Origin: Myxococcales bacterium
GTDB taxonomy: Bacteria; Myxococcota; Myxococcia; Myxococcales; Myxococcaceae
Direction of reading: 5' to 3'
Assembly: GCA_030681895.1 (NCBI GenBank)
Contig: JAUXRI010000265.1
Span: 1 to 34,998 of the forward strand
Length of the DNA: 34,998 nucleotides
Shown here: positions 19,626 through 27,465 of the stretch, one piece after another
Position numbering within the stretch: the stretch's first letter is position 1
How the letters are laid out: every line of letters starts with the position of its first letter
Made by a program: the position numbers and the translations under genes
Notes under the pieces: generated by a model
Database searches by the model: none
What the model was told of the DNA's origin: nothing
Seen by the model: the letters and a program-made list of their open reading frames with translations, nothing else

Positions 19626-19931
19626 TCAGCGAGCCGCAGCGGTTCGGCGAACCACCAACTCGCGGTGAAGGAGGAACGCCAGCAGCGAGATGCTCCCGAC
19701 GAAGGGCGTCGCGACGAGGTACGGCCAGGGGCTGATGCCTCGCGCGCGCGCCTCAGGCACGAGCCAGAGCCACGCCACCGAGAGCGCAATGCAGAGGTCG
19801 ACGAAGACCTGTCGGCCCCACGGCAGGTCTCGGAGCAGCGCCAACAGCCCGGGCAGTCCTTCGGGAGCGACGATGACGAGGGACCAGGCGGTGAAGGCGA
19901 CCAGAACGACGATGACGGCGGCGAGGCGCAT
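19626..19931 (-). CDS. DUF2834-like three-helix membrane protein
   Basis: The 101-residue protein has three hydrophobic segments (about 2-22, 42-58 and 72-88). The pattern D-L-x-I-A-L-S-V-A-W-L-W-L-V-P-E-A-R and a final L-H-R-E-L match DUF2834, a small membrane family of unknown function. A strong AAGGAG Shine-Dalgarno precedes the ATG. It is the first gene of a likely DUF2834-acs operon, and the twin operators lie directly upstream. A transport or modulating role for acetate use is only a guess from context. Confidence 0.75.
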   Translation of the reverse strand: MRLAAVIVVLVAFTAWSLVIVAPEGLPGLLALLRDLPWGRQVFVDLCIALSVAWLWLVPEARARGISPWPYLVATPFVGSISLLAFLLHRELVVRRTAAAR

Positions 19932-19978
19932 GAACGACTCCTTGGTTGCTCCTCAATGCCGCCGCGGCGTCGGGTTCG

Positions 19979-19999
19979 CCATGACCTGGGACGTCATGG
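19979..19999. promoter_or_regulatory. Palindromic operator 1 (CCATGAC-N7-GTCATGG)
   Basis: This is a perfect 7-bp inverted repeat with a 7-bp spacer. It lies 48 bp before the DUF2834 ATG, within the divergent region. It matches operator 2 at 18 of 21 positions, and each mismatch is a G/C swap. Confidence 0.7.
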
Positions 20000-20025
20000 A
20001 ACGAGCCGCACGGCGAAGCGGCAGA

Positions 20026-20046
20026 CCATGACCTCGGAGGTCATCG
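20026..20046. promoter_or_regulatory. Palindromic operator 2 (ATGACCTC-G-GAGGTCAT)
   Basis: A perfect 8-bp inverted repeat around one central base lies at 20028-20044. The surrounding 21 bases copy operator 1, with centres 47 bp apart. It lies just before the start of the divergent four-helix membrane protein gene. It probably binds the same dimeric regulator as operator 1. Confidence 0.7.
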
Positions 20047-20078
20047 ACGTCGTGCCTGGCCGATGAGAGTCAGTGGCG

Positions 20079-20507
20079 ATGACAAACTCCGTGTCGCTGC
20101 GAGTCGTGTTGTGGGTCGATGGCGTGACTGGCCTTGGAACGCTGGCGTCGCAGCTGGTGGCGGCCTCGTTTCTGTCCGACCTGTACGGCCTGCCGCTCGG
20201 CCTCATCCGCGGCGCGATGCTGGCGATGCTGTTCTACCTCGCGCTCATCGCCACGCTGATCTTCAAGCCGAACGACTCGATGTTCAGGCTCGGCGTGCTC
20301 GTCGGAGGCAACCTCGCCTGGGTCGCGGCGAGCCTCTGGGTCGCCTTCGGAGCAGACCTCGGGCTCACGCCACTGGGGCGCGGCTACGTCATCGCGCAAG
20401 CAGCGTTCGTGATGGCGCTCGCGGTGCTCGAGACCGTCTTCAGCCGAGCACAACGCGGTGATCTGGCGAACGAGGAGCCAGCTCGAGCGGACCAGGCTCG
20501 GGCCTGA
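20079..20507 (+). CDS. Four-helix membrane protein, function unknown
   Basis: This is a 142-residue protein with four hydrophobic segments (about 8-28, 40-62, 70-90 and 102-122) and a charged tail. The start is either ATG 20079 or GTG 20073, two codons earlier; a GATGAGAG sequence upstream could serve either. No family is recognised. It is divergent from the DUF2834-acs operon, and the shared intergenic region carries two near-identical palindromes, so the two sides are probably co-regulated. Confidence 0.65.
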   Translation: MTNSVSLRVVLWVDGVTGLGTLASQLVAASFLSDLYGLPLGLIRGAMLAMLFYLALIATLIFKPNDSMFRLGVLVGGNLAWVAASLWVAFGADLGLTPLGRGYVIAQAAFVMALAVLETVFSRAQRGDLANEEPARADQARA

Positions 20508-20534
20508 CGGTTCGGGTCGACGACCGCCTGTGCG

Positions 20535-21563
20535 CTAGAGCGAGCTGAGCGCCTCGTCGAGCGTCGGAACGTCGGCGCGGGGCCCGGGCTTCGACACGGG
20601 CAGGAAGTCTCCCGTCATCTGGAAGCCGGCGCCGATGAGGGGCAGCGCCCGTGAGACGCCGTCGGCGCCGCCCGTGCGGTTGGGGTTCTGCAGCCACCAC
20701 TGAATGAGGACGAAGACGGTGGGGTTGTTGAAGCTCGCGCCGTCGACGCTCTTGAACGTGTAGCCAACGAAGGGCCCGACGCGATGCAGGGTGTTCAGGT
20801 TCGCCGGGGTCTCTCCGGCCGCGAAGTGACGCTCGTCGTAGAAGACGAACGCCTGCGTGTAGCGCGCTCCCGCGACGAAGCGCTTGTTGGGCGTCTGGTA
20901 GAGCAGGTCGACGTCGTTGGTGAAGTACCAGCCCTCGTCGGGCGCCAGCACGTCATAGAACTGGTCGTAGAAGACCGTGTCGCCCTCGCGCAGGTTCATG
21001 TCGGGCCGAATGAGCCGCGCGCGGCTGCGAATGACGAGGGCGTCGAGCACCTTGATCTGAAAATCCGCGCCGATGGTGAGCTCGGTGCCGTTGCCCAGGT
21101 ACTGGGTTTGCGCGCCGGGCATGCCGTTGAGCCCGCCGCCCAGACGGGCGAGCTCGTTGTCCGAGTAATTGCTTCGCGCGGACTGGAACGACTGGAACAC
21201 GTTGAAGGTGCCGAAGTACTGCACGAACGTGTACGACGCCCAGAAGCCAAGCACCGTCATCGGCTGCACCTCGACGTAGGCGCCCGCCCTGAGAAATTGA
21301 GGGCTGACGATGGGCGTCAGCCCGATGCCGATGAAGTTGTCGCGGAGCGCGACCGAGTCGCTCTCGTACAAGCGCAACCGGTACGTGAAGCGGCCCTCGT
21401 ACAAGAGCCCGAGCGGGTTGTACCGAAGGGCGAACGTGTTGCGATGCACGACACGATGCAGCGGTGGAGCCTGGTCCTGGAGGGTCTGAGCCGAAGCCGC
21501 AGTCGTGCCGAGGAGCGCGGTGAGCACGGCGAGGCGAGCACGAAACGAGCGTGTTGGGAGCAT
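20535..21563 (-). CDS. Outer-membrane beta-barrel-like protein
   Basis: The 342-residue protein has a signal peptide (A-V-L-T-A-L-L-G-T-T-A-A-S-A) from ATG 21563. The mature sequence is rich in alternating aromatic/polar strands (Y-N-P-L-G-L-L-Y-E-G-R-F-T-Y-R-L-R-L-Y and others), as in outer-membrane barrels, about 12-14 strands. The end is not a clean C-terminal Phe barrel signature but a soluble tail. No specific porin family is recognised. It converges with the four-helix protein gene. Confidence 0.65.
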   Translation of the reverse strand: MLPTRSFRARLAVLTALLGTTAASAQTLQDQAPPLHRVVHRNTFALRYNPLGLLYEGRFTYRLRLYESDSVALRDNFIGIGLTPIVSPQFLRAGAYVEVQPMTVLGFWASYTFVQYFGTFNVFQSFQSARSNYSDNELARLGGGLNGMPGAQTQYLGNGTELTIGADFQIKVLDALVIRSRARLIRPDMNLREGDTVFYDQFYDVLAPDEGWYFTNDVDLLYQTPNKRFVAGARYTQAFVFYDERHFAAGETPANLNTLHRVGPFVGYTFKSVDGASFNNPTVFVLIQWWLQNPNRTGGADGVSRALPLIGAGFQMTGDFLPVSKPGPRADVPTLDEALSSL

Positions 21564-21789
21564 GGACGGCGTGGAATGCAAAACCGGGACGCGCGCCGAA
21601 GAGACCGAGCGCACCGGGAGTTCCTCACCGTCGACGGCCAGGCGGACTGCAACCCCTTGCACCTCGGTGTGCAGCCGGCAGATCAGTCATGGGCCCTCGC
21701 GGCACGTGACGACACCGGTGACGACACGGTAGCGGCGCGCAGGTCGAGCAGCTCGACAGGCCGCGTTCCTCGCCCGGCGACACGTCCAC

Positions 21790-22275
21790 TCAGCGCGCGG
21801 TCAGGCCGTAGCGCCACGCGTCGTTCTGCGTGCTCTGCGTGAGGCGAACGGTGGGCGCTCCACAGCGCGCCGACGCGCTCTGCCGGTTCAGCTCGAAGCC
21901 ACGCGAGTCGCGCTGCACGAAGTCGATGCCTTCACAGCGGCTCGAGAGGCACGCCGACGCATACGACTGCCGGCTGTACGTCACGCCCGAGCTGTCACGG
22001 CGCACCAGGTCGGTGCCTTCACACCGCGTCGTCACACACGAAGCCGAGAAGCGCGCACGGCGGTACTCGACGCCGCTGCGGTCGCGCGTCACCACGTCGG
22101 CGCCTTCACACGACGTCACCATGCAGCCGTTGGAGCGACGCGACACCTCACGCCGGTCGTGGTCGCGCGACACCAGGTCCGGGCCTTCGCAGCTCGACGT
22201 GACTTTGACCGGCGGCGGCGTCGGGTGCGGGTAGGGCATGCAGGAGAGCGTGAGCGCCAGGAGCGTGGTGACCAT
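21790..22275 (-). CDS. Lipoprotein with four C-E-G-x-D repeats
   Basis: The 161-residue protein has a short signal with lipobox T-L-S-C (Cys12) and an AAGGAA ribosome site upstream. Four tandem repeats of 27-29 residues follow, with the pattern C-E-G-x-D-x-V-x-R-D-x-x-G-x-x-x-x-R-x(6-7)-C. Each unit has two Cys, so small disulfide-closed modules are likely. I recognise no family. It is divergent from the calpain operon across a 189-bp, visibly AT-richer region. Confidence 0.7.
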   Translation of the reverse strand: MVTTLLALTLSCMPYPHPTPPPVKVTSSCEGPDLVSRDHDRREVSRRSNGCMVTSCEGADVVTRDRSGVEYRRARFSASCVTTRCEGTDLVRRDSSGVTYSRQSYASACLSSRCEGIDFVQRDSRGFELNRQSASARCGAPTVRLTQSTQNDAWRYGLTAR

Positions 22276-22367
22276 GTTCCTTCAACGAGCTGCCCGTCTG
22301 GACGATCTACGAGACAGAACCGCTTGATGTTGCACATGTTTTCAACCCGCAACTCACGCGCTCCCAT

Positions 22368-22385
22368 GTACGACAATGTCGGTAC
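22368..22385. promoter_or_regulatory. Imperfect palindrome in the divergent region before the calpain gene
   Basis: The core GACA-A-TGTC is flanked by GTAC on both sides, with one extra base on the right. It could be an operator for the repeat lipoprotein or the calpain operon. The evidence is sequence symmetry only. Confidence 0.3.
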
Positions 22386-22415
22386 GCTTCGCTGATCCAG
22401 CCTGCACAACGACCG

Positions 22416-22440
22416 GTGTAGAAGTGTTGGTCTTCTGCAC
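22416..22440 (+). promoter_or_regulatory. Leader hairpin upstream of the calpain gene
   Basis: A 9-base stem (GTGTAGAAG pairing with CTTCTGCAC, one G-U pair) closes a 7-base loop. It ends 24 bases before the calpain ATG and 10 bases before a possible AAGG ribosome site. If transcribed, it would sit in the 5' leader and could control translation or stability; it could instead be a DNA operator. Confidence 0.45.
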
Positions 22441-22464
22441 TCATCTCTCTAAGGCCTGACACAC

Positions 22465-23472
22465 ATGCCCACTGCCATCTCGCCGTCCATCGCCCGCGTT
22501 CTCCGCGACACGAAGATCAGCAACAGCGAGGTGAACAGCCTCATCAGCGAGGCGAAGCGCAACCCGACGGCCGAAGTGAAGGCCGAGCTCCAGGCGCTGC
22601 TGCAGACGCACGGCGACAAGTTCAGCAACGGCGGCAAGAAGGACCTGCAGCGCTTCCTCGGCAGCAACATCATCAACCCGCCGACGCCGCAGCCGCCGCC
22701 TCCGCCGCCGACCCCGAAGGACCTGGCCGACCCGACGGTCCTCACCAAGCACACCACCGACACGACCTGGAAACCGGTCACGGACGGCAAGCTCGTCGTC
22801 GACAGCATCAGCTTCGATGACGTCGTGCAGGGCAGCATCGGCGACTGCTACCTCGCGGCGAGCCTCTCGGCGCTGGCGCACGCGAACCCCGACCTCATCA
22901 AGAACGCCATCAAGGACAACGGCGACAACACGTTCACGGTTCGCCTCTACGAGAACGGCCGTGAGGTGAAGGTGACGGTCGACGGCGACCTCGCGACTGG
23001 CGCGACCGGCAACCAGCGCTACGCCAAGTCCCGCACCGGAAATGAAATGTGGGTCGGCCTGATGGAGAAGGCCTTCGCGCAGTGGAAGGGCGGCTACGAG
23101 GCCATCGGCAACGGCGGCACTGCCGGCTCGGTCATCTCGGCAGTGACGGGCAAGAGCGCCTCGTGGACGACGACGGCCTCGAACCTGAACGCCGTCTACG
23201 AGCAGGTGAAGACCGGCACCGCGAACCACAAGCCCATGGCGGCGCCGACGCACGGCACCACCTCGGGCGTCGACTACAACGGCACCGGCGTCTACGCGAA
23301 CCACATGTACACGGTGCTCGGCGTCTCGGAAGAGGCCGGCCAGAAGTACATTCAGCTGCGCAACCCGTGGGGCCGCAGCGAGCACGGCTCCGATGGCAAG
23401 GACGACGGCATCTTCAAGATGAAGCTCGAAGACTTCGGCAAACTCTACGTGGGCGTGAACATCGGCTATTGA
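22465..23472 (+). CDS. Calpain-family (C2) cysteine protease
   Basis: This is a 335-residue protein. An N-terminal helical segment (1-70) and a proline-rich linker (72-84) precede a C2 peptidase core. The catalytic triad reads Cys128 in Q-G-S-I-G-D-C-Y-L-A-A, His280 in A-N-H-M-Y-T-V-L-G and Asn300 in L-R-N-P-W-G, all in the classical calpain context. The core is short compared with eukaryotic calpains, and there is no EF-hand domain. No signal peptide is seen, so it is cytosolic or leaves by a non-Sec route. The beta-helix gene begins 7 bp after its stop. Confidence 0.93.
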   Translation: MPTAISPSIARVLRDTKISNSEVNSLISEAKRNPTAEVKAELQALLQTHGDKFSNGGKKDLQRFLGSNIINPPTPQPPPPPPTPKDLADPTVLTKHTTDTTWKPVTDGKLVVDSISFDDVVQGSIGDCYLAASLSALAHANPDLIKNAIKDNGDNTFTVRLYENGREVKVTVDGDLATGATGNQRYAKSRTGNEMWVGLMEKAFAQWKGGYEAIGNGGTAGSVISAVTGKSASWTTTASNLNAVYEQVKTGTANHKPMAAPTHGTTSGVDYNGTGVYANHMYTVLGVSEEAGQKYIQLRNPWGRSEHGSDGKDDGIFKMKLEDFGKLYVGVNIGY

Positions 23473-23479
23473 GCCGTCC

Positions 23480-24415
23480 ATGGACCTCGCGCTGGCGCTT
23501 CGCGACGCAAAGCCGAACGACACCATCTCGATTCCCGGTGGCCGCTACACCGGCATCCTCGACATCACGAAGCCGGTGACGCTGCTGGCGCGCGGGCAGG
23601 TGGTGCTCGACGCCAAACACGCAGGGCCGTGCGTTCGTATTCGCTGCGAAGGGCTCGTTCGCATCTCTGGCTGCACCATCGTCGGCGGCGAAGCCATCGA
23701 AGGCGGCGGAGGCATCGAGCTGCAGCAAGGCACCCTCGAGCTGAGCGACTGCGTGGTGCGCTTCAACAAGGCGCCCACCTACGGCGGCGGAGGCCTCTTC
23801 ATCGGCGGCGGCAAGGCGCTCGTCACCCGCTGCCGCTTCGAAGCCAACACCGGACGGCAGGGCGGCGGCATTCTCGTCGACGAAGCGGGCGAGCTGCGCC
23901 TCGAGCACTCCACGCTCATCCAGAACGCGGCCATCGAAGGCGGCGGGCTGCGCGCGAAAGAAGGCGCGAAGGTCACTGTGTTCGCGTGCACCATCGCCGA
24001 CAACAAGGCCGTCGGCGACGCGGCGAATGGAGCGGCGGTTCACGTCAGCGGCACGACGACGCGCGCTCCCACCGTCAGCGTCAGCAACTGCATCATCTCG
24101 GAGCGCGCAAAGGGCCCGAGCTGCATCTTCAACTCACCGAAGCTGCCGGGCGCGCTCACCATCACGAAGTCGCTGCTGCCCGAGTGGAGCAAGGGGCTGG
24201 GCACCGACTGCTTCTACGGCGCCGCTGGCTTCGCGATGACGGGCGTCGAGCCGTACCTGCTGTCGGACTCGTCGCAGGCGGTGGGGAAGGCCGACTCGAC
24301 GGCGTACACGCCCGGCAGCAAAGACGTGACGGGCCGCCCGTGTCTGCGAGGCATGCAGGCCGACCTCGGCGCGTTCTCGTTCACCCCGAAGAGCTCGAGC
24401 GCCGTCGGCTACTGA
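23480..24415 (+). CDS. Parallel beta-helix (pectate-lyase-fold) protein
   Basis: This is a 311-residue protein of repeating short strands with G-G-G turns, Asn/Cys ladders and I-x-G-C-T-I-type rungs, typical of a right-handed beta-helix. No signal peptide and no polysaccharide-lyase catalytic set is obvious. It lies 7 bp downstream of the calpain gene and is surely co-transcribed. Both proteins end in Gly-Tyr. It may be a calpain substrate, partner or co-secreted scaffold; that is inference. Its 3' end overlaps the convergent lipoprotein gene by 7 bp. Confidence 0.8.
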   Translation: MDLALALRDAKPNDTISIPGGRYTGILDITKPVTLLARGQVVLDAKHAGPCVRIRCEGLVRISGCTIVGGEAIEGGGGIELQQGTLELSDCVVRFNKAPTYGGGGLFIGGGKALVTRCRFEANTGRQGGGILVDEAGELRLEHSTLIQNAAIEGGGLRAKEGAKVTVFACTIADNKAVGDAANGAAVHVSGTTTRAPTVSVSNCIISERAKGPSCIFNSPKLPGALTITKSLLPEWSKGLGTDCFYGAAGFAMTGVEPYLLSDSSQAVGKADSTAYTPGSKDVTGRPCLRGMQADLGAFSFTPKSSSAVGY

Positions 24416-24828
24416 GTGACGTCTTTCCGCGGTTCAGGCGCGTCGGAGCAGTAGAACCAGGGCTGCCCCGGGCTCTTCTTGTTCCTCCGGAAGCAGGCCA
24501 GGCGCACTTCTTTCCCGCAGCCACGGCCGTCGATGATGGTGGCGTTGCCGAAGCTCGCGGCGGCCCGCTCGATGGTGGCCTCCTCGTTCTGCTTGAAGAC
24601 GGCCAGCCGCGTCGGGTCGGCGGCGACGTCAGCAGGCGGCGTCGCACCACGAACCGACTGGCGGTACAGCGCCGCGCCGTCGACGTCGGCGCGCTTCGTC
24701 ACCTCGACGCGCTCGGGAGGACAGCTCCACGTCGTCGAGAGGTGGTCCTTCGCGTCTTCGACGACGTCTCCGCAGCCAGTGACGAGCAGGCCGACCGTCA
24801 CCGCCAACCAGGTTCTTCGCATCCTCAT
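24409..24828 (-). CDS. Small lipoprotein, function unknown
   Basis: The 139-residue protein has lipobox L-V-T-G-C (Cys19). The ATG at 24828 has a GGAGGGG ribosome site. Several Cys and a helical core with N-E-E-A-T-I-E-R-A follow. No family is recognised. It lies 25 bp downstream of another exported-protein gene and probably shares its transcript. Its stop overlaps the end of the beta-helix gene tail-to-tail. Confidence 0.7.
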   Translation of the reverse strand: MRMRRTWLAVTVGLLVTGCGDVVEDAKDHLSTTWSCPPERVEVTKRADVDGAALYRQSVRGATPPADVAADPTRLAVFKQNEEATIERAAASFGNATIIDGRGCGKEVRLACFRRNKKSPGQPWFYCSDAPEPRKDVTQ

Positions 24829-24853
24829 GTCCCCTCCGAGCGTGAGCACCAGG

Positions 24854-25222
24854 CTACTTCCGTTCGACGCGCACCTTCGCCCGCGCCGAGGGCGTCAACG
24901 CGCCGGTGAACGAGACGAGCGTCACCGTCCACCCCAGGCCCGCTGCGCTGCGCTTCGAGGTGTAGCCGGCAGAGAGCTCGCTCAGCTCGAGCGTCTGGGC
25001 CACCTTGCCCTTCTCGAGCTTGAACACGAACGTCACGCCGCTACCGCCGGGGTACGCCTTCGGGTCGGTCGGCGAGGCGGCGATCTCCTCCACCGTGTAG
25101 TCCACGAAGGTGAGCGTCGTTCCGTCCGCCAGCTTCGCAGTCGTGTGCGGGGCGAGCTCGAGCTCCTGAAGGGGCACGGCCGAGAGGCTGACCACCAGCA
25201 GGCCTGCGGTCAATGTGTGCAT
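24854..25222 (-). CDS. Small exported protein, function unknown
   Basis: The 122-residue protein has a signal peptide (M-H-T-L-T-A-G-L-L-V-V-S-L-S-A) and a compact beta-rich domain with E-E-I-A-A-S-P-T-D-P-K-A-Y-P-G-G. There is no Cys. It is the first gene of a two-gene unit with the lipoprotein, and divergent from the barrel-like gene at 25331. No family is recognised. Confidence 0.65.
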   Translation of the reverse strand: MHTLTAGLLVVSLSAVPLQELELAPHTTAKLADGTTLTFVDYTVEEIAASPTDPKAYPGGSGVTFVFKLEKGKVAQTLELSELSAGYTSKRSAAGLGWTVTLVSFTGALTPSARAKVRVERK

Positions 25223-25330
25223 TCGTGCATCTTGCCGGACCGCCGCTCGGCGCGCAGCGTCGACCGTTCGTCGGAGGTGCGCGCCTTTCGCTTGCGACCT
25301 CGACGCGACGACTGCAGAGGAGCCCCGGTG

Positions 25331-26371
25331 ATGCTGACGCGGCTGGTTCTGCTCCTCCTCCTCGCCGGCTCATTGACCGCACGGGCCCAGTCTGCGGACG
25401 GAGTGACACTCACGCCGGTCTCACCGGCACTCTCGCCACTCTCGGTGCCCTTCAGCCTGCTCGCGCCCGGGAGTGGTCAGTTCCTTCGTGGCGAAAGCCG
25501 GGCGGGCGGGACGATGCTGGCGTGGAGCAGCGTGTTGCTCGGCGCGGCGTTCGGTGGCGCGTTCTTCATGGCCGGCACCGGCGCGAGCGACGTCTCCACC
25601 GCCGTCGGCCCACCGCTCGGCATCATCGGGCTCGGCGGCTTCCTCTCGCTCGGCATCGCAGACGCGGTCGGCACCTTCTCGGACGGACAGCTCGCCGTGC
25701 CGGCCGAGACCGCGTGGGACGCATGGAACGCGACGTGGCGAGGTGGCGTGTCGACGCTCGTCGCGCCGCGCGCAGGCCAGCCCGGGAGCGTGGGCGTGAC
25801 GGCGTTCGGCGCCTGGCGAAACGAGCGCTTCCTGGTGGCGGCGGAGCTGACCAACATCGCCAGCACGCTCGATGGGTGGGGACAGGCTGGCGGCGGTGTG
25901 AAGCTCGTCGGGTACTCGAGCCAGGTGCCTCGCGCAGGGCTGTGGCTCGAGAGCTCGCTTCGACACGAGCTCGCCTCACGAGTGGGCTTCGACGGCACCC
26001 GCTGGCGCACGCAGCTCGTCAGCGTCTTGCCGATGGGCGTCTTCGCGCCGCGCTTCGGCCGCGTCACCTCCATCCTGCGGCTCGGGCTCGACCCGACGTG
26101 GGTGCGCTACCGCGAGCGCGGCGTGACGGGCTTCGAGCTGCCGTTGAGCGGCGGCTTCGAGGTGCGCACCGGGCTGACCGACTGGCTACGAGGCCACGTC
26201 GGCTACGAGCACGCGCGCGACGGCCTCGTCGGTGGGAGCTCGATTGGGTTCCTGGGCTCCTTCCACGCGGGCATGGAGGTGGCGCTCCCCGGAGACCTCG
26301 TGTGGGACGTGCGCGTGGTGACCGGTACACCGGTCGCGTTCTTCACGTCGCTCGAGTGGAGGGCCCGATGA
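25331..26371 (+). CDS. Exported membrane / barrel-like protein
   Basis: This is a 346-residue protein with a signal peptide. An early motif L-L-A-P-G-S-G-Q-F-L-R-G-E precedes two hydrophobic segments (about 55-75 and 85-110), reminiscent of P-G-x-G-Q small membrane proteins. The C-terminal half is rich in alternating strands ending in an aromatic/Arg tail, like an outer-membrane barrel. ATG 25331 was chosen; the frame is open far upstream without a signal. An in-frame GTG lies directly before it. Its TGA overlaps the ATG of the phosphoesterase gene (4 bp), so the two are translationally coupled. Confidence 0.65.
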   Translation: MLTRLVLLLLLAGSLTARAQSADGVTLTPVSPALSPLSVPFSLLAPGSGQFLRGESRAGGTMLAWSSVLLGAAFGGAFFMAGTGASDVSTAVGPPLGIIGLGGFLSLGIADAVGTFSDGQLAVPAETAWDAWNATWRGGVSTLVAPRAGQPGSVGVTAFGAWRNERFLVAAELTNIASTLDGWGQAGGGVKLVGYSSQVPRAGLWLESSLRHELASRVGFDGTRWRTQLVSVLPMGVFAPRFGRVTSILRLGLDPTWVRYRERGVTGFELPLSGGFEVRTGLTDWLRGHVGYEHARDGLVGGSSIGFLGSFHAGMEVALPGDLVWDVRVVTGTPVAFFTSLEWRAR

Positions 26372-27465
26372 CGCGCGTCCTCGCGATGCTGTCGATGGTC
26401 GTCACCGCCTGCAGCTCGGTGACGGACCCGGAGCCCCGGGCGCAGCTCGACCTCGTGCTCGGCACTGCCCGAAGTGGCGCGCTGACGTTCCGCGCAACGA
26501 ATGGGCTCCTGCACGCGGCCGGGCAGCGAGACGGGCTGCCGGTGTTCCGCGCGTCATGCCCCGAGTTCTCGGTGGCCATCGAGACGACGGCAGATGGGCC
26601 TCGCGAGACGCGGCTCTTCGTTCGCAACGTGCCTGCGGGGCTGAAGCTCGTCTCGTCGGCTGGCGTGCTCGGGCCTTCGACGTCGCCGGTGACGGGCGCG
26701 CGAGTCGACGACGTGCACCTCGGCCTCTCGTGGACGGTCAGCTTTCCTCCGGGCGTCGACCAGGTCGAGCTGCGCACCGAGCCCATCGACGCGCGCGACT
26801 TCACCTTCCTCGCGTTCGGCGACATTCAGCGCGGCATCGACCGCTTCGATGACGTCATCGCCACGCTGAACGCGCAACCCGACGCCGAGTTCATCGTCGT
26901 GATGGGAGACCTCACCAACGTCTCGACCGACGCGGAGTTCGACGCCATCGACGAGGCCTTCACACGCATCGACCTGCCGATGGTGGTGACGCCGGGCAAC
27001 CACGACGTCTACCGCTCGACGGTCTTTCAGCAACGGTACGGCCGCGCGAACTACAGCTGCGAGCTGCGGGGCACGCGCTTCACGAGCGTCGACTCGAGCA
27101 ACGCAGGCCTCTCGGAGACCGCGTGGCGCCTGTACGACGACGCGCTCGCCGTTGGGAAAGACCAGCCACACGTCGTCTTCAGCCACATCCCTGCGACCGA
27201 GAGCTTCGGCGTGCGCTCCGGCCAGTGGAACTCTCGCGTCGAGGCGCGCCGCTTCGTCGGCAGCACGGCGGCCGCGAACGTCGACCTGCTGCTGTTCGGC
27301 CACCTGCACACCCTCGATGTCTACGAGCTGGCCGGCGTGCCGACCGTCATCTCGGGCGGAGCCGGCGCCATCGAAGAGCGGCTCGACGGCATCGACCGCC
27401 ACATCCTCTCGGTGCGCGTCGAAGGTGGCGTGCCGAAGGTCAGCGTGGTGCGCGTCGACCCGTGA
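26368..27465 (+). CDS. Calcineurin-like metallophosphoesterase lipoprotein
   Basis: The 365-residue protein has a lipobox (V-T-A-C, Cys15), an N-terminal beta domain (about 25-140) and a metallophosphoesterase core. The metal motifs are in order: G-D-I-Q (Asp152, with Gln154 where His is usual), G-D-L-T-N (Asp181), G-N-H-D (Asn211, His212), S-H-I-P (His273) and G-H-L-H-T (His312, His314). The Gln in the first motif occurs in some family branches, so activity is still likely. The N-terminal domain may be Fn3/purple-acid-phosphatase-like. The substrate is unknown. It is membrane-anchored on the periplasmic or outer side. Confidence 0.88.
   Translation: MTRVLAMLSMVVTACSSVTDPEPRAQLDLVLGTARSGALTFRATNGLLHAAGQRDGLPVFRASCPEFSVAIETTADGPRETRLFVRNVPAGLKLVSSAGVLGPSTSPVTGARVDDVHLGLSWTVSFPPGVDQVELRTEPIDARDFTFLAFGDIQRGIDRFDDVIATLNAQPDAEFIVVMGDLTNVSTDAEFDAIDEAFTRIDLPMVVTPGNHDVYRSTVFQQRYGRANYSCELRGTRFTSVDSSNAGLSETAWRLYDDALAVGKDQPHVVFSHIPATESFGVRSGQWNSRVEARRFVGSTAAANVDLLLFGHLHTLDVYELAGVPTVISGGAGAIEERLDGIDRHILSVRVEGGVPKVSVVRVDP

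Noticed and set aside
21706..21729. Tandem 12-bp repeat (GTGACGACAC plus two bases)
   Set aside because: Only two copies, 11/12 identical, upstream of the barrel-like gene. This is too short to call a functional element.
22441..23526. Minus-strand frame over the calpain gene
   Set aside because: It is a shadow of the calpain frame; the catalytic triad is only on the plus strand.
24479..25330. Upstream extension of the barrel-like protein frame
   Set aside because: It runs antisense across two exported-protein genes. The signal peptide begins at 25331.
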